30,327 bases of DNA from CALGFI01 sp036374435 (GTDB taxonomy: Bacteria; Actinomycetota; UBA4738; HRBIN12), in NCBI GenBank assembly GCA_036374435.1, contig DASUTU010000149.1, forward strand, positions 1 through 30,327. Direction: 5' to 3'. The stretch's first letter is position 1; the number at the start of each line of letters is the position of its first letter. Positions 17,019-24,591 of the stretch are shown here, piece after piece. The notes beneath the pieces were generated by a model. That model was not told the origin of the DNA, made no database searches, and was given only the letters and a program-made list of their open reading frames with translations. Position numbers and translations under genes: made by a program.

Positions 17019-17642
17019 GTGAAGCTGTTCGGTCCGAAGTATCCGGAGGAGGTCGCCAAACGCGTGCCGCCCGGCCAGCGGCTGGTGAAGACCTGGCCGG
17101 TCCTGCACTACGGGCCGATCCCAACCGCAGACCTGTCCGACTGGCGGTTCGAGGTGTCCGGGCTGGTCGAGGAGCCCTTCTCGTTGACCTACGGCGAGCT
17201 GAAGGCGTTCGGCCCGGTGGACGTCACCGCGGACATGCACTGCGTGACCGGCTGGTCCACGCTCGACAACACGTGGACCGGCATCCCGTTCCGCGTGCTG
17301 GCCGAACGCGCCAAGCCGCTGCCCGAGGCCAAATGGGTCATCGCCCACTGTGAGCAGGGCTACACCTCCGACCTGTCCCTCGAGGCGATGCTGGAGGACG
17401 ACGTGCTCGTCGCCTGGGCGCACGGTGGCGAGGACCTCACCCCGGAGCACGGCTACCCCCTTCGGCTGGTCGTGCCGCAGCGGTACGCGTGGAAGAGCGC
17501 GAAGTGGCTGCGCGGGCTGGAGTTCTCCAAGCACAACAAACGCGGGTTCTGGGAGGTCCGGGGCTACCACATCCACGCCGACCCCTGGCGGGAGGAGCGG
17601 TACAGCTACCAGGAAGGGCCTCGCGCCGAGCTCGAGTCGTAA
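17019..17642 (+). CDS. Sulfite-oxidase-like molybdopterin oxidoreductase, cytosolic
   Basis: 207 residues, a compact sulfite-oxidase-fold protein. The Mo-ligating Cys is probably Cys75 in ADMHCVTGWST; SDWRFEVSGLVEEPF opens the domain, and YPLRLVVPQRYAWKSAKWL and FWEVRGYHIHADPW are typical of the small group related to MsrP/YedY. Unlike MsrP there is no Tat or Sec signal, so it should act in the cytoplasm, and no dimerisation domain or haem partner is encoded nearby. The substrate is unknown. The GTG lies eight bases after the threonine aldolase stop, with a G-rich run (GATAGGGGG) acting as ribosome site. Confidence 0.9.
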   Translation: MKLFGPKYPEEVAKRVPPGQRLVKTWPVLHYGPIPTADLSDWRFEVSGLVEEPFSLTYGELKAFGPVDVTADMHCVTGWSTLDNTWTGIPFRVLAERAKPLPEAKWVIAHCEQGYTSDLSLEAMLEDDVLVAWAHGGEDLTPEHGYPLRLVVPQRYAWKSAKWLRGLEFSKHNKRGFWEVRGYHIHADPWREERYSYQEGPRAELES

Positions 17643-17647
17643 CGCGA

Positions 17648-18475
17648 TCAGAGCGTGAGCGAGCGGATCCGCTCCAACTCGGCGCGCCGCGCCTGCCCGG
17701 AGGCCGGGGTCTCGACCACGAGCGACAGGTCGCGAACCTCGCGGCGGTGCAGGATGGCGCCGAACCCTTCGAGCCCGATCGCGCCCTTGCCCACGACCTC
17801 GTGCCGGTCGCGACGCGAGCCCCGCTCGTGTTTGGCGTCGTTGAGGTGGATCAAGGCCAGCCGGTCGGCCAGGCCGCTCGCGCCGAGCTCGTCGAACACG
17901 GTGTCGACGCCGGCCGGCTCGTCGAGGGCGTAGCCGGCGACGAACAGGTGGCACGTGTCCAGGACCAGGCCCAGGCGGTCGTCGCCGACCGCGTCGAACA
18001 GCCGCACCGCCTCGTCGATCGTGGACGCTACGGCGCCGCTCGTGGCCGCCATCAGCTCGACCAGGAGGCGTGTGCTGTCGGGCGTCTCGGCCAGGACCGC
18101 CTGCAGCACGGCGGCCGAACGTTCGACGGCCTGGGCCGGTTCCCCCGGGCCACCGGCGCCGGCGTGCACGACGAACCCCTCGACTCCGATTACGCCGCAC
18201 GCCCGGACCGACTGGACGCACAGCGTCAGCGACTTCTGGACGAACTCCGGGTTCGGGGAGGCGATGTTGACGAGGTACGGCGCGTGCACGAACAGGGGGC
18301 CGATCCCGCCCTCGCGCCACGCCGCGCCGAACTTCTCCGCCGTCTCCAGACGAGGTCCGGACCAGGCTCGCGGGTTCGACAGGAACAGCTGCACCGCCTC
18401 CGCCCCGACCTCGCGCGCGACGTCGACCGCGTTCCGAAGCCCTCCCGGCGTCCGGAGGTGAGCCCCGATCCTCAC
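17648..18475 (-). CDS. nfo: Endonuclease IV-like AP endonuclease
   Basis: 275 residues, typical of the Nfo/AP-endonuclease-2 TIM-barrel family, which uses three zincs to cut DNA at abasic sites. Visible motifs are RIGAHLRTPGG, AVQLFLSNPRAW, FVHAPYLVNIASPN, VVHAGAGG, VLDTCHLFVAGY (DTCH metal site), IHLNDAKHERGSRRDRHEVVGKGAIG and VVETPA. The metal-binding His, Asp and Glu positions appear intact. GTG 18475 overlaps the TGA of the upstream kinase gene by four bases, so translation is coupled. It converges on the sulfite-oxidase-like gene five bases away. Confidence 0.92.
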   Translation of the reverse strand: MRIGAHLRTPGGLRNAVDVAREVGAEAVQLFLSNPRAWSGPRLETAEKFGAAWREGGIGPLFVHAPYLVNIASPNPEFVQKSLTLCVQSVRACGVIGVEGFVVHAGAGGPGEPAQAVERSAAVLQAVLAETPDSTRLLVELMAATSGAVASTIDEAVRLFDAVGDDRLGLVLDTCHLFVAGYALDEPAGVDTVFDELGASGLADRLALIHLNDAKHERGSRRDRHEVVGKGAIGLEGFGAILHRREVRDLSLVVETPASGQARRAELERIRSLTL

Positions 18476-20376
18476 CGGACGGCGATCGTGACCGTGTCGC
18501 CGACGCGGACCGTGGTTCCGGGTGGCGGCTCCTGATAGATCACCGTCGCCCCCGGGGGCAAGATGACGACCACGTCCACGTCCGCGCCGAGCTCCGTCAG
18601 CCTCGCCACGGCCTCCTCCCGCGACATCTCGCGGACGTCGGGCATCGCGAACGCCGGCGGGCCGAGCGACACGACGATCGTGACGGTGTTGCCGGGCTGG
18701 AGCTCGGTCCCTTTCGCGGGGTCCTGCGAGATGACCTCCCCGGCCGGGACGCGATCGGAGAACTCCTCCGTCGACGTCACGACGAACCCCGCGGCCGTGA
18801 GCTCCGCCCGCGCCTCGCCTTCGGCCATCCGGATGACCTTGGGCACCGGCACGGGGAACGGACCCCGGCTGAGGACGAGGTCGATGCGGCTCTCGAAGGG
18901 CGCGTCCAGGCCGGGCTCGACGCTCTGGCTCACGACGCGCCCCTCGGGCACGGCGTCGTCGTAGGCGCGCGAGATCTCGCCGAGCCGGAGGTCACCCTCG
19001 CGGAGCAGAGTCCGGGCTCGTTGCAGGGTCCGGCCGCCGAGGTCGGGTACCGGCACGGGGGCGTGCCCGAGCGAGGGGACGATCGTCACCCGGTCGCCCT
19101 GCTCGAGGACGGTGCCATCGGCCGGCTCGACCCGGAGCACGAGGCCCTCCTCGACGCGGCTGGAGTATTCGCCGTCCGTGATCCGCGGGAGCAGGTCGAG
19201 CTCCTCGAGCTGTGCCTGCGCCCGGTCGACCGCGAGCCCGAGCAACGACGGAACCTCGACCTCGCGCGGAACGAGGTACGTCCAGCCGCCCCAGGCGGCG
19301 GCTCCGATGGCGGCGAACGCGAGCAGCACGCCGGACACCCACCGGAGCCGGCGCCGCTTGCCTCGTTTCTGCGACCGCCCACCCGGCCGCGGGATCGTCA
19401 CCGTCGTGGCGCGACCAAGGTCGACGGGTGACGGATGGACGGTGATCTCGGGGACCAGCGTCCCGACGCCGGGCGCACCGGGCACTGCGGCTCGCTCGGC
19501 CTCCAGGTCTCGGCGCGCTTCGGCCGCCGACTCCGGGCGGAGCTCGCGGTCCTTCTCGGTCATCGACGCCACCCAGCCGTCGAGGCCACGTGGGACGGCC
19601 GGATTGCGGAACGACGGAGCGGGTACGGCATCGTGCAGGTGTTTGTACGCGATCGCCATCGGGGTCTCGCCGGTGAACGGCAGCCGGGCGGTGAGCAGCT
19701 CGTACGCCACGACGCCGAGCGAATACAGGTCGGTCCTGGGGTCGGCCGGCTCGCCGCGGAGCTGTTCGGGGGCGAGGTACTGCACCGTGCCCGTGACCGT
19801 GCCGGCCTCGGTGATCTGCGCGTCGGCGTAGGCGCGCGCCAGGCCGAAGTCCGCCACCTTCACGGTGCCGTCGCGCGTCACCATGACGTTCTCGGGCTTC
19901 ACGTCGCGGTGCACGATCCCCTGGCGGTGGGCGTGGTCGAGTGCCGAGAGCACGGGCAGCAGGATCTCCGCCGCCTGCGCGGGAGCCAGCGGCCCTTCGG
20001 CGTTCAGGATCTCGCGCGCGCTCTGCCCGCGGACGTACTCCATGACCATGTAGTAGATGCCGTCCACGGCGCCCCAGTCGTGCACGGCGACGATGTTCGG
20101 ATGTGCCAGGTGGGCCGCCGAGCGCGCCTCGCGCCGGAACCGTTCGACGAAGCCGCGGTCACCGGCGAGCTGCCGGTGCAGGACCTTGATCGCGACCTCG
20201 CGGTCGAGCACGGCGTCGTGGGCTCGGAAGACCTCGCCCATCCCGCCGGCGGCGATACGATCGAGCACGTGGTACCGGCCGTCGAGGGTCCTCAGCGCGA
20301 AGTCGACCAGGGAGCCGCCGGGGCGCTCTGGGATGGTGCCGTTCGAGATGGTCGCCTCCCGTCGATGTTCGGCCAT
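18472..20376 (-). CDS. PASTA-domain serine/threonine protein kinase (PknB type)
   Basis: 634 residues. The kinase domain is at about 35-295 with the Gly loop IAAGGMGEVF (41-50), Lys64 in VAIK, HRDVKPEN (Asp158), DFG (176-178), threonines in the activation loop TVTGTVQY and APE (202-204). A basic stretch QKRGKRRRLR precedes one transmembrane helix (about 347-369). Outside the cell are four PASTA repeats, opening with VEVPSLLG, VPVPDLGG, VPVPKVIR and AMPDVREM, which sense peptidoglycan or muropeptides and usually tune growth and division. ATG 20376 lacks a clear ribosome site, so an internal start is possible; the kinase domain begins about 34 residues in. It is cotranscribed with the nfo-like gene. 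Confidence 0.95.
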   Translation of the reverse strand: MAEHRREATISNGTIPERPGGSLVDFALRTLDGRYHVLDRIAAGGMGEVFRAHDAVLDREVAIKVLHRQLAGDRGFVERFRREARSAAHLAHPNIVAVHDWGAVDGIYYMVMEYVRGQSAREILNAEGPLAPAQAAEILLPVLSALDHAHRQGIVHRDVKPENVMVTRDGTVKVADFGLARAYADAQITEAGTVTGTVQYLAPEQLRGEPADPRTDLYSLGVVAYELLTARLPFTGETPMAIAYKHLHDAVPAPSFRNPAVPRGLDGWVASMTEKDRELRPESAAEARRDLEAERAAVPGAPGVGTLVPEITVHPSPVDLGRATTVTIPRPGGRSQKRGKRRRLRWVSGVLLAFAAIGAAAWGGWTYLVPREVEVPSLLGLAVDRAQAQLEELDLLPRITDGEYSSRVEEGLVLRVEPADGTVLEQGDRVTIVPSLGHAPVPVPDLGGRTLQRARTLLREGDLRLGEISRAYDDAVPEGRVVSQSVEPGLDAPFESRIDLVLSRGPFPVPVPKVIRMAEGEARAELTAAGFVVTSTEEFSDRVPAGEVISQDPAKGTELQPGNTVTIVVSLGPPAFAMPDVREMSREEAVARLTELGADVDVVVILPPGATVIYQEPPPGTTVRVGDTVTIAVR

Positions 20377-20406
20377 TGCGGGGATAGGGGGCGCGTCCGG
20401 ACGATC

Positions 20407-20412
20407 ATCCTA
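20407..20412 (-). promoter_or_regulatory. Probable -10 element for the PASTA kinase operon
   Basis: Minus-strand TAGGAT, about 30 bases before the kinase ATG in the 68-bp divergent gap. No clear -35 was found. Confidence 0.35.
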
Positions 20413-20444
20413 GGTCATCCCCCCGCGGATTCCCGGTAACCACC

Positions 20445-21170
20445 ATGGACCGATCTGCGGACGTGGACGTGGCCGTGGAGACCGAGTTCCAGGAGTCGTT
20501 CGAGCGCATCGAGCGCCTGGTGGACGAGGGGAACACGGACCTCGGCAGTCTCGGGTTCTGGCAGTTGGTCGGGAGGATCAAGGCCGATCCCGCCCTCGAG
20601 CGCTACTGGGCCGACGTCGTCGGTCGCATCGACGGCAAGGCCTTCCGGAGGCGCGTCCGATGGGGGGTGCCGGTGTGGGTCGGGAACACCGTTCTGCTGC
20701 TGGGGACCTTCGCCGGCTCATTCGCCATCGGCGTCGCTCTGGGGACCGACGACGAGGTGGTCGCCGGCGCCGCGCTGCTGGTCGGCGGCGGAATCTGGTC
20801 GGTCGCCTGGCACGACCTGGCTCACTGGCTGTTCGGGCGGATCGTGGGGATCCGCTTCACGCGGTCGTTCCTCGGCGGCCCGTTCCTGCCGCTCCCGACC
20901 CTGAAGATGGACTATGCCTCGTACCTGCGGACCGAGGCCATGGGCCGCGCGTGGATGCACGCGTCCGGCGCGATCGCCAGCAAGCTGGCACCGTTCGTCG
21001 CGCTGGCCTTTTGGCCGGCGACCGAGGCGCCGCCGTGGACGGCGTGGGGGCTGGTCGCGTTCGGCGTCCTCCAGATCGCCACGGACGTCGTGTTCTCGAG
21101 GCGCCTCAGCGACTGGAAGAAGGTCCGGCGAGAGTGGCGGGTGGCGCGGGACCAGGCGGAGCGGGTCTGA
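20445..21170 (+). CDS. Multi-pass membrane protein with HDLAH motif, possible M50-like
   Basis: 241 residues. A soluble, acidic N-terminus (1-70) precedes hydrophobic segments at about 75-100, 105-121, 180-190 and 200-217. The first stretch before the fourth segment holds AWHDLAHWLFG (His123, Asp124, His127), resembling the HExxH of membrane metalloproteases with Glu replaced by Asp. A late Asp (Asp214 in LQIATDVVFS) stands where site-2 proteases have their third zinc ligand. This is suggestive of a distant M50-like fold, or of a non-proteolytic relative. It starts 68 bases from the divergent kinase gene. I do not recognise a named family. Confidence 0.72.
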   Translation: MDRSADVDVAVETEFQESFERIERLVDEGNTDLGSLGFWQLVGRIKADPALERYWADVVGRIDGKAFRRRVRWGVPVWVGNTVLLLGTFAGSFAIGVALGTDDEVVAGAALLVGGGIWSVAWHDLAHWLFGRIVGIRFTRSFLGGPFLPLPTLKMDYASYLRTEAMGRAWMHASGAIASKLAPFVALAFWPATEAPPWTAWGLVAFGVLQIATDVVFSRRLSDWKKVRREWRVARDQAERV

Positions 21171-21185
21171 CCGCCGCCGGTTGGC

Positions 21186-21191
21186 TATCCT
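21186..21191 (+). promoter_or_regulatory. Probable -10 element for the thiE transcript
   Basis: TATCCT lies so that transcription would begin near 21197-21199, exactly where the 5' strand of riboswitch stem P1 starts. Confidence 0.5.
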
Positions 21192-21198
21192 GACTCGG

Positions 21199-21321
21199 CA
21201 TCACCGGGGAGCTCGGGCGACCGGGCTGAGAGGCCGTCTCGGGTCGTGGCAGATCGAGCCGCGACCGGCGACGGCGACCCGACGAACCTGATCCGGGTAA
21301 CGCCGGCGGAGGGAGGCGATG
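21199..21321 (+). promoter_or_regulatory. TPP (THI-box) riboswitch controlling thiE
   Basis: Conserved pieces appear in order: CCGGGGAGC (21204-21212), GGGCTGAGAGG (21223-21233, containing the pyrimidine-binding CUGAGA), GAACCTGATCCGGGTAA (21284-21300, containing the pyrophosphate-side core) and CGCCGGCGGAGGGA (21301-21314). P3 is extended: GGTCGTGGC and GCCGCGACC pair around AGATCGA. P1 would be CATCACC (21199-21205) with GGCGATG (21315-21321), one mismatch, and so includes the thiE start codon; the GGAGG ribosome site sits in the 3' core. TPP binding should block translation initiation. Confidence 0.93.
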
Positions 21322-21957
21322 ACGAGGCTCCGACCGCGCTCGTTGCGCGTCTATGTGGTGACCTCGAGCGGACTGGCGCCGGGGCGCGGCCACCGGGTCG
21401 TGGCGCGCGCGGCCCTGGACGGAGGGGCGAGCGCGATCCAGCTCCGCGCCCCCGGCATGCCGGAGGACGAGCTCCTGGCGACGGCCGAGGAGATCGCGAC
21501 GTGGTGCCGGCGTGCCGAGGTGGTGTTCGTCGTCAACGACCGCGTCGACGTCGCGGCGGAGGTGGGTGCGGGCGCGCATGTGGGACAGGGCGACGACCCG
21601 ATGCGCGCGCGGGCCGTGCTCGGCGACCTGCCGCTCGGGATCAGCGTCTCGACGCCCGAGGAGGCGGCGGCCGCCGAACGGGCCGGGGCCGACTACCTCG
21701 GCCTCACGGTGTGGGCCACGCCGACCAAGCCCGAAGCCGAAGCCATGGGCCTGGAGGGCCTGCGGGCCGTCGCCGGTTCGGTGTCGCTGCCGGTGGTGGC
21801 CATCGGCGGCATCGACGCGACGAACGCGCAGGCCGTCTTGGACGCGGGGGCGGCGGGCGTGGCCGTGGTCTCGGCGATCGGCGCCGCTCCGGACCCGGTG
21901 GCCGCCACCCGAGAGCTGGTGGCGATGGTGACGGACGACCGAGTGGGGGAGCGATGA
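21319..21957 (+). CDS. thiE: Thiamine phosphate synthase
   Basis: 212 residues. It couples HMP pyrophosphate with the thiazole phosphate to give thiamine monophosphate. The (beta/alpha)8 family marks are IQLRAPGMPEDELL (about 41-54), FVVNDRVDVA, AHVGQGDDP, GISVSTPEEA, YLGLTVWATPTKPEA and the phosphate-binding VVAIGGIDATNA with GVAVVSAI. In place of the common VFPTxTK it reads VWATPTK. It lies directly under the TPP riboswitch, and its stop overlaps the next ATG (ATGA), so both genes are TPP-regulated. Confidence 0.93.
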   Translation: MTRLRPRSLRVYVVTSSGLAPGRGHRVVARAALDGGASAIQLRAPGMPEDELLATAEEIATWCRRAEVVFVVNDRVDVAAEVGAGAHVGQGDDPMRARAVLGDLPLGISVSTPEEAAAAERAGADYLGLTVWATPTKPEAEAMGLEGLRAVAGSVSLPVVAIGGIDATNAQAVLDAGAAGVAVVSAIGAAPDPVAATRELVAMVTDDRVGER

Positions 21958-23027
21958 GCGAGCAACGAACCGGAAAGGCGACGGCCGAGCTGTTCGAGCA
22001 GGTGATCCATCGGCGGCTGGGGGCGTCGGACCCCGACGTCCTGGTCGGCCCGAGACACGGAGTCGACGTCGGCGTGGTGCGTGTTGCCGACGGCGTGGCC
22101 GTGGCGCTGTCGGCCGACCCCGTGTTCGTCGTTCCCGCCTACGGATGGGAGCGGGCGGCCTGGTTCGCCGCGCACATCCTGGCTTCGGACGCGAGCACGA
22201 GCGGGCTGCCGCTTCGCTGGATGGCGATCGACCTGAACCTCCCGCCCGAGATCACCGACGGCGAGCTCACCGAGCTGTGGGACGCGTTCCACCGGGCCTG
22301 CGAGGGGATGGGCGTGGCCATCGTCACCGGCCATACGGCTCGGTACGACGGCTGCACGTGGCCGATGGTGGGTGGTGCCGTGTGTATGGCCTCGGGTCCC
22401 GAGGACCGGTACGTGACGCCCGAGATGGCCAAGGTCGGCGACCGGGTCGTGGTGACCAAAGGCGCCGCGATCGAGGCCACCGCCTTGTTCGCCGCCACGT
22501 TTCCCGATCGGCTGGCGCGCGGCGTGGGGGACGACACGGTCACGGCCGCGGACTCGTTGTTCGAGCAGATGACGGTGGTGCCCGACGCCGGGGTGGCTCG
22601 CGAGTTCGGTGTGCGGGACGACGGCGTCACCTCGATGCACGACGCCACGGAGGGTGGGGTGATCGGCGGCCTCCTGGAGGTGGCTGAGGCGTCCGGGGTC
22701 GGCATGCGGATCGACCTGGCCCGGATCCCCGTCCGGCCGGAGGTGCGCGCGGTGTGCGAGCACACCGGCATGGACCCTTACATCGCGATCTCCGAAGGCA
22801 CGCTGATCGCGACAGTGGTACCGGGCCGCGCCGAGGCGTTCCTCGCCGCGCTGGCGGACGCCGGCATCGACGCCGCCGACGTGGGCGAGGTCACCGATCG
22901 GTCGGCCGGCCGAGTCCTGGTGACCGACCAGGGCGAGACGACGTTCGAGCACCCGGGTCTCGACCCGTTCTGGGGCGCCTTCGGCGCCTGGGCGGCCGAG
23001 GCCGCAGGCATCAGCCAGGCAGGCTGA
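21954..23027 (+). CDS. AIR synthase-related (PurM/ThiL/HypE superfamily) protein
   Basis: 357 residues with the N-terminal AIRS and C-terminal AIRS_C halves: GPRHGVDVGVVRV, ALSADPVFVVPAYGWERAAWFAAHILASDASTSG and DLNLPPEITD, then VVTKGAAIEATALFAATFPDRL, MHDATEGGVIGGLLEVAEASG and RIPVRPEV. The superfamily binds ATP and includes ThiL (thiamine-monophosphate kinase), HypE, SelD and PurM. It is not SelD, since the Cys/Sec N-terminal loop is absent. Coupling to thiE under a TPP riboswitch makes a thiamine-phosphate role plausible, but it lacks the classic short ThiL N-terminus (GDDAAV-like is replaced by HGVDVGVV). The 3' end overlaps the convergent GNAT gene by 17 bases. Confidence 0.83.
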   Translation: MSEQRTGKATAELFEQVIHRRLGASDPDVLVGPRHGVDVGVVRVADGVAVALSADPVFVVPAYGWERAAWFAAHILASDASTSGLPLRWMAIDLNLPPEITDGELTELWDAFHRACEGMGVAIVTGHTARYDGCTWPMVGGAVCMASGPEDRYVTPEMAKVGDRVVVTKGAAIEATALFAATFPDRLARGVGDDTVTAADSLFEQMTVVPDAGVAREFGVRDDGVTSMHDATEGGVIGGLLEVAEASGVGMRIDLARIPVRPEVRAVCEHTGMDPYIAISEGTLIATVVPGRAEAFLAALADAGIDAADVGEVTDRSAGRVLVTDQGETTFEHPGLDPFWGAFGAWAAEAAGISQAG

Positions 23028-23574
23028 AGGTACGGGTCGGGCGGCGTCGTTCGAACTCCTCGGCCAACAACGCGTAGCGGACGTGGTCGCGCCAGCGGCC
23101 GCCGATCTTGAGGTACCTCGGCGAATATCCCTCGCGGCGGAACCCCAGCCGTTCGACCAGCGCGGTCGAGCGGGCGTTCTCCGGCTGGACGTTGGCCTCG
23201 ACGCGGTGCAGGCCGAGCGGGCCGAAGGCCTCGCGGAGCACGAGCCGAAGCCCTTCCGTCATGTAGCCCCGGCCGTCGAACGGTACGAAGGCGGAGTAGC
23301 CCAGATACGCGCTCCGAAAGCCGCCCAGGACGATCTGGCCGAGCGTCGCCACGCCGGCCACCGCCCCGTCCTCCTCCCGAACGATCAGGAAGACCGCCTC
23401 CGACGGAGACGCCGCTCGGACGAGGAGCTCGCCGAAACGCGCCGGGGTGTCCGGCAGGTCCGTCCACGGCCGGTGGAGGCCGCGGCTGGCTCGGACGCGC
23501 TCGAGGAACTCGGCCTCGTCGGCGGGGGCCAGACGGCGGATCCGCACCCGGGGTCGATCCGGACTTGGAGACAC
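23011..23574 (-). CDS. GNAT-family (RimJ-like) N-acetyltransferase
   Basis: 187 residues. The acetyl-CoA fold is seen in VFLIVREEDGAVAGVATLGQIVLGG, the strand YLGYSAFVPFDGRGYMTEGLRLVL (acetyl-CoA pyrophosphate loop near GRGYMTEG) and HRVEANVQPENARSTALVERLGFRREGYSPRYLKIGG, matching the ribosomal-protein/alanine N-acetyltransferase subgroup. Its substrate is unknown. The GTG at 23574 is preferred because TAAGGT lies seven bases upstream; the frame remains open further up but without a convincing start. Confidence 0.9.
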   Translation of the reverse strand: MSPSPDRPRVRIRRLAPADEAEFLERVRASRGLHRPWTDLPDTPARFGELLVRAASPSEAVFLIVREEDGAVAGVATLGQIVLGGFRSAYLGYSAFVPFDGRGYMTEGLRLVLREAFGPLGLHRVEANVQPENARSTALVERLGFRREGYSPRYLKIGGRWRDHVRYALLAEEFERRRPTRTFSLPG

Positions 23575-23581
23575 GCTCCCG

Positions 23582-23587
23582 ACCTTA
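23582..23587 (-). promoter_or_regulatory. Probable -10 element, leaderless GNAT gene
   Basis: Minus-strand TAAGGT followed by seven bases and the GTG start. Confidence 0.45.
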
Positions 23588-23639
23588 CCGTCCGCGGCCG
23601 GCGCCTCCGACACCACAGCGGGTCCGGACGCCGCGGCGG

Positions 23640-23645
23640 TAGGGT
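23640..23645 (+). promoter_or_regulatory. Probable -10 element, leaderless psuK
   Basis: TAGGGT is followed by TGCCGCC and the GTG at 23653. It mirrors the divergent GNAT promoter about 50 bases away. Confidence 0.45.
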
Positions 23646-23652
23646 TGCCGCC

Positions 23653-24534
23653 GTGGACGTGGTGACGATCGGCGACGTGATGCTCGACGTGCGGGTCGAA
23701 GCGGGGGCCCTCGAGGAGGGCGGCGACGTCCACGGCCGCGTCCTGGTCCGGCCGGGTGGGAGCGCGAGCAACGCCGCGGTGTGGGCCGCGGCGGCCGGGG
23801 CGCGAAGCCGCGTCCACGGCCGCGTGGGATCGGACACGGCCGGCACCCTGATCCGCGACGAGCTCGTCCGCCACGAGGTGGAGCCCGCCCTGTCGATCGA
23901 CCGGGGGGTCGACACCGGCACGATGCTCGTCGTGCACGAGCCAGGGGAGCGGTCGATGGTGGCCGATCGCGGCGCGAACGGCCGGTTGTCGCCGGACGAC
24001 CTGCCCGGGCGGATCGAGGCGACCGCGGTGCTGGTCTCCGGGTACACGCTCCTGTTCGAGCCCACGTTCCCGGCGGCCAAGGCGGCCCTCGACCGGGCCG
24101 ACTCCCGGCTGCTGGCCGTCGACGCTGCCTCGTGGCCGCTGGTGCGCGACTTCGGATCCGATCGCTTCTACGACGTGACCGGTCGTGTCGACGTCCTGCT
24201 GCTGAACGAGCGCGAGGCCGAGGCCCTGACCGGGCGCCGGGGAGAGGACGCCGCCGACGTGTTGTCCGGCCGCTACCGTGTGGTCTGCGTCAAGCTCGGC
24301 GAGGCCGGTGCCGTGATGTCGTGGGAGGGGCTGATCGTCCGGTACGGCGGCGAGCCGGTGCGCGAGCTCGACCCGACCGGGGCGGGGGACGCGTTCGACG
24401 GTGTCCTGCTGGCCCTGCTCGCGGCCGGGCGGTCGCCCGGGGACGCGCTCCACGCCGCGTGTCGTGCCGGCGCCGCCGTCGCCGCGAGCTACGAGACCTG
24501 GCCCGAACGCGGCAGGGGGGTTGTGCCCGGGTGA
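23653..24534 (+). CDS. psuK: PfkB-family kinase, probable pseudouridine kinase
   Basis: 293 residues, ribokinase fold. Markers are VVTIGDVMLDV, RPGGSASNAAVWAAAAGA (about 33-50), a C-terminal DPTGAGDAFDGVLLALL with the catalytic Asp, and LLNEREAEALTG. The family phosphorylates sugars and nucleosides; the specific assignment to pseudouridine rests on psuG immediately downstream, since kinase plus glycosidase form the pseudouridine breakdown pathway. A general ribokinase-like sugar kinase remains possible. The GTG at 23653 fits the family start and the leaderless -10 box. The stop overlaps a repeated GTGA unit. Confidence 0.85.
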   Translation: MDVVTIGDVMLDVRVEAGALEEGGDVHGRVLVRPGGSASNAAVWAAAAGARSRVHGRVGSDTAGTLIRDELVRHEVEPALSIDRGVDTGTMLVVHEPGERSMVADRGANGRLSPDDLPGRIEATAVLVSGYTLLFEPTFPAAKAALDRADSRLLAVDAASWPLVRDFGSDRFYDVTGRVDVLLLNEREAEALTGRRGEDAADVLSGRYRVVCVKLGEAGAVMSWEGLIVRYGGEPVRELDPTGAGDAFDGVLLALLAAGRSPGDALHAACRAGAAVAASYETWPERGRGVVPG

Positions 24535-24572
24535 GCGCGGAGCGCGGGGCGGGCGGGGAAGGAGCAGGGTGA
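24531..24572 (+). CDS. Mini-ORF 1 in the psuK-psuG linker
   Basis: A 13-codon frame starting at the GTG that overlaps the psuK stop (GTGA) and ending in a TGA that overlaps the next mini-ORF start. The peptide is MSAERGAGGEGAG. GGGGAAGGAG near its end can serve as ribosome site for the next unit. It may matter only as a translation relay, if it is translated at all. Confidence 0.3.
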   Translation: MSAERGAGGEGAG

Positions 24573-24591
24573 GCGCGGAGCGCGGGGCGGG
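24531..24591 (+). repeat. Direct repeat, two copies, psuK-psuG linker
   Basis: A 23-base unit beginning GTGAGCGCGGAGCGCGGGGC occurs at 24531-24553 and again at 24569-24591, with a period of 38 bases. A third, truncated copy (GTGAGCG) is the start of psuG at 24604. Confidence 0.85.

Noticed and set aside
21954..23027. SelD (selenophosphate synthetase), tempting because of the Sec-FDH
   Set aside because: The conserved N-terminal Cys/Sec loop and the SelD Gly-rich segment are absent; context is thiamine.
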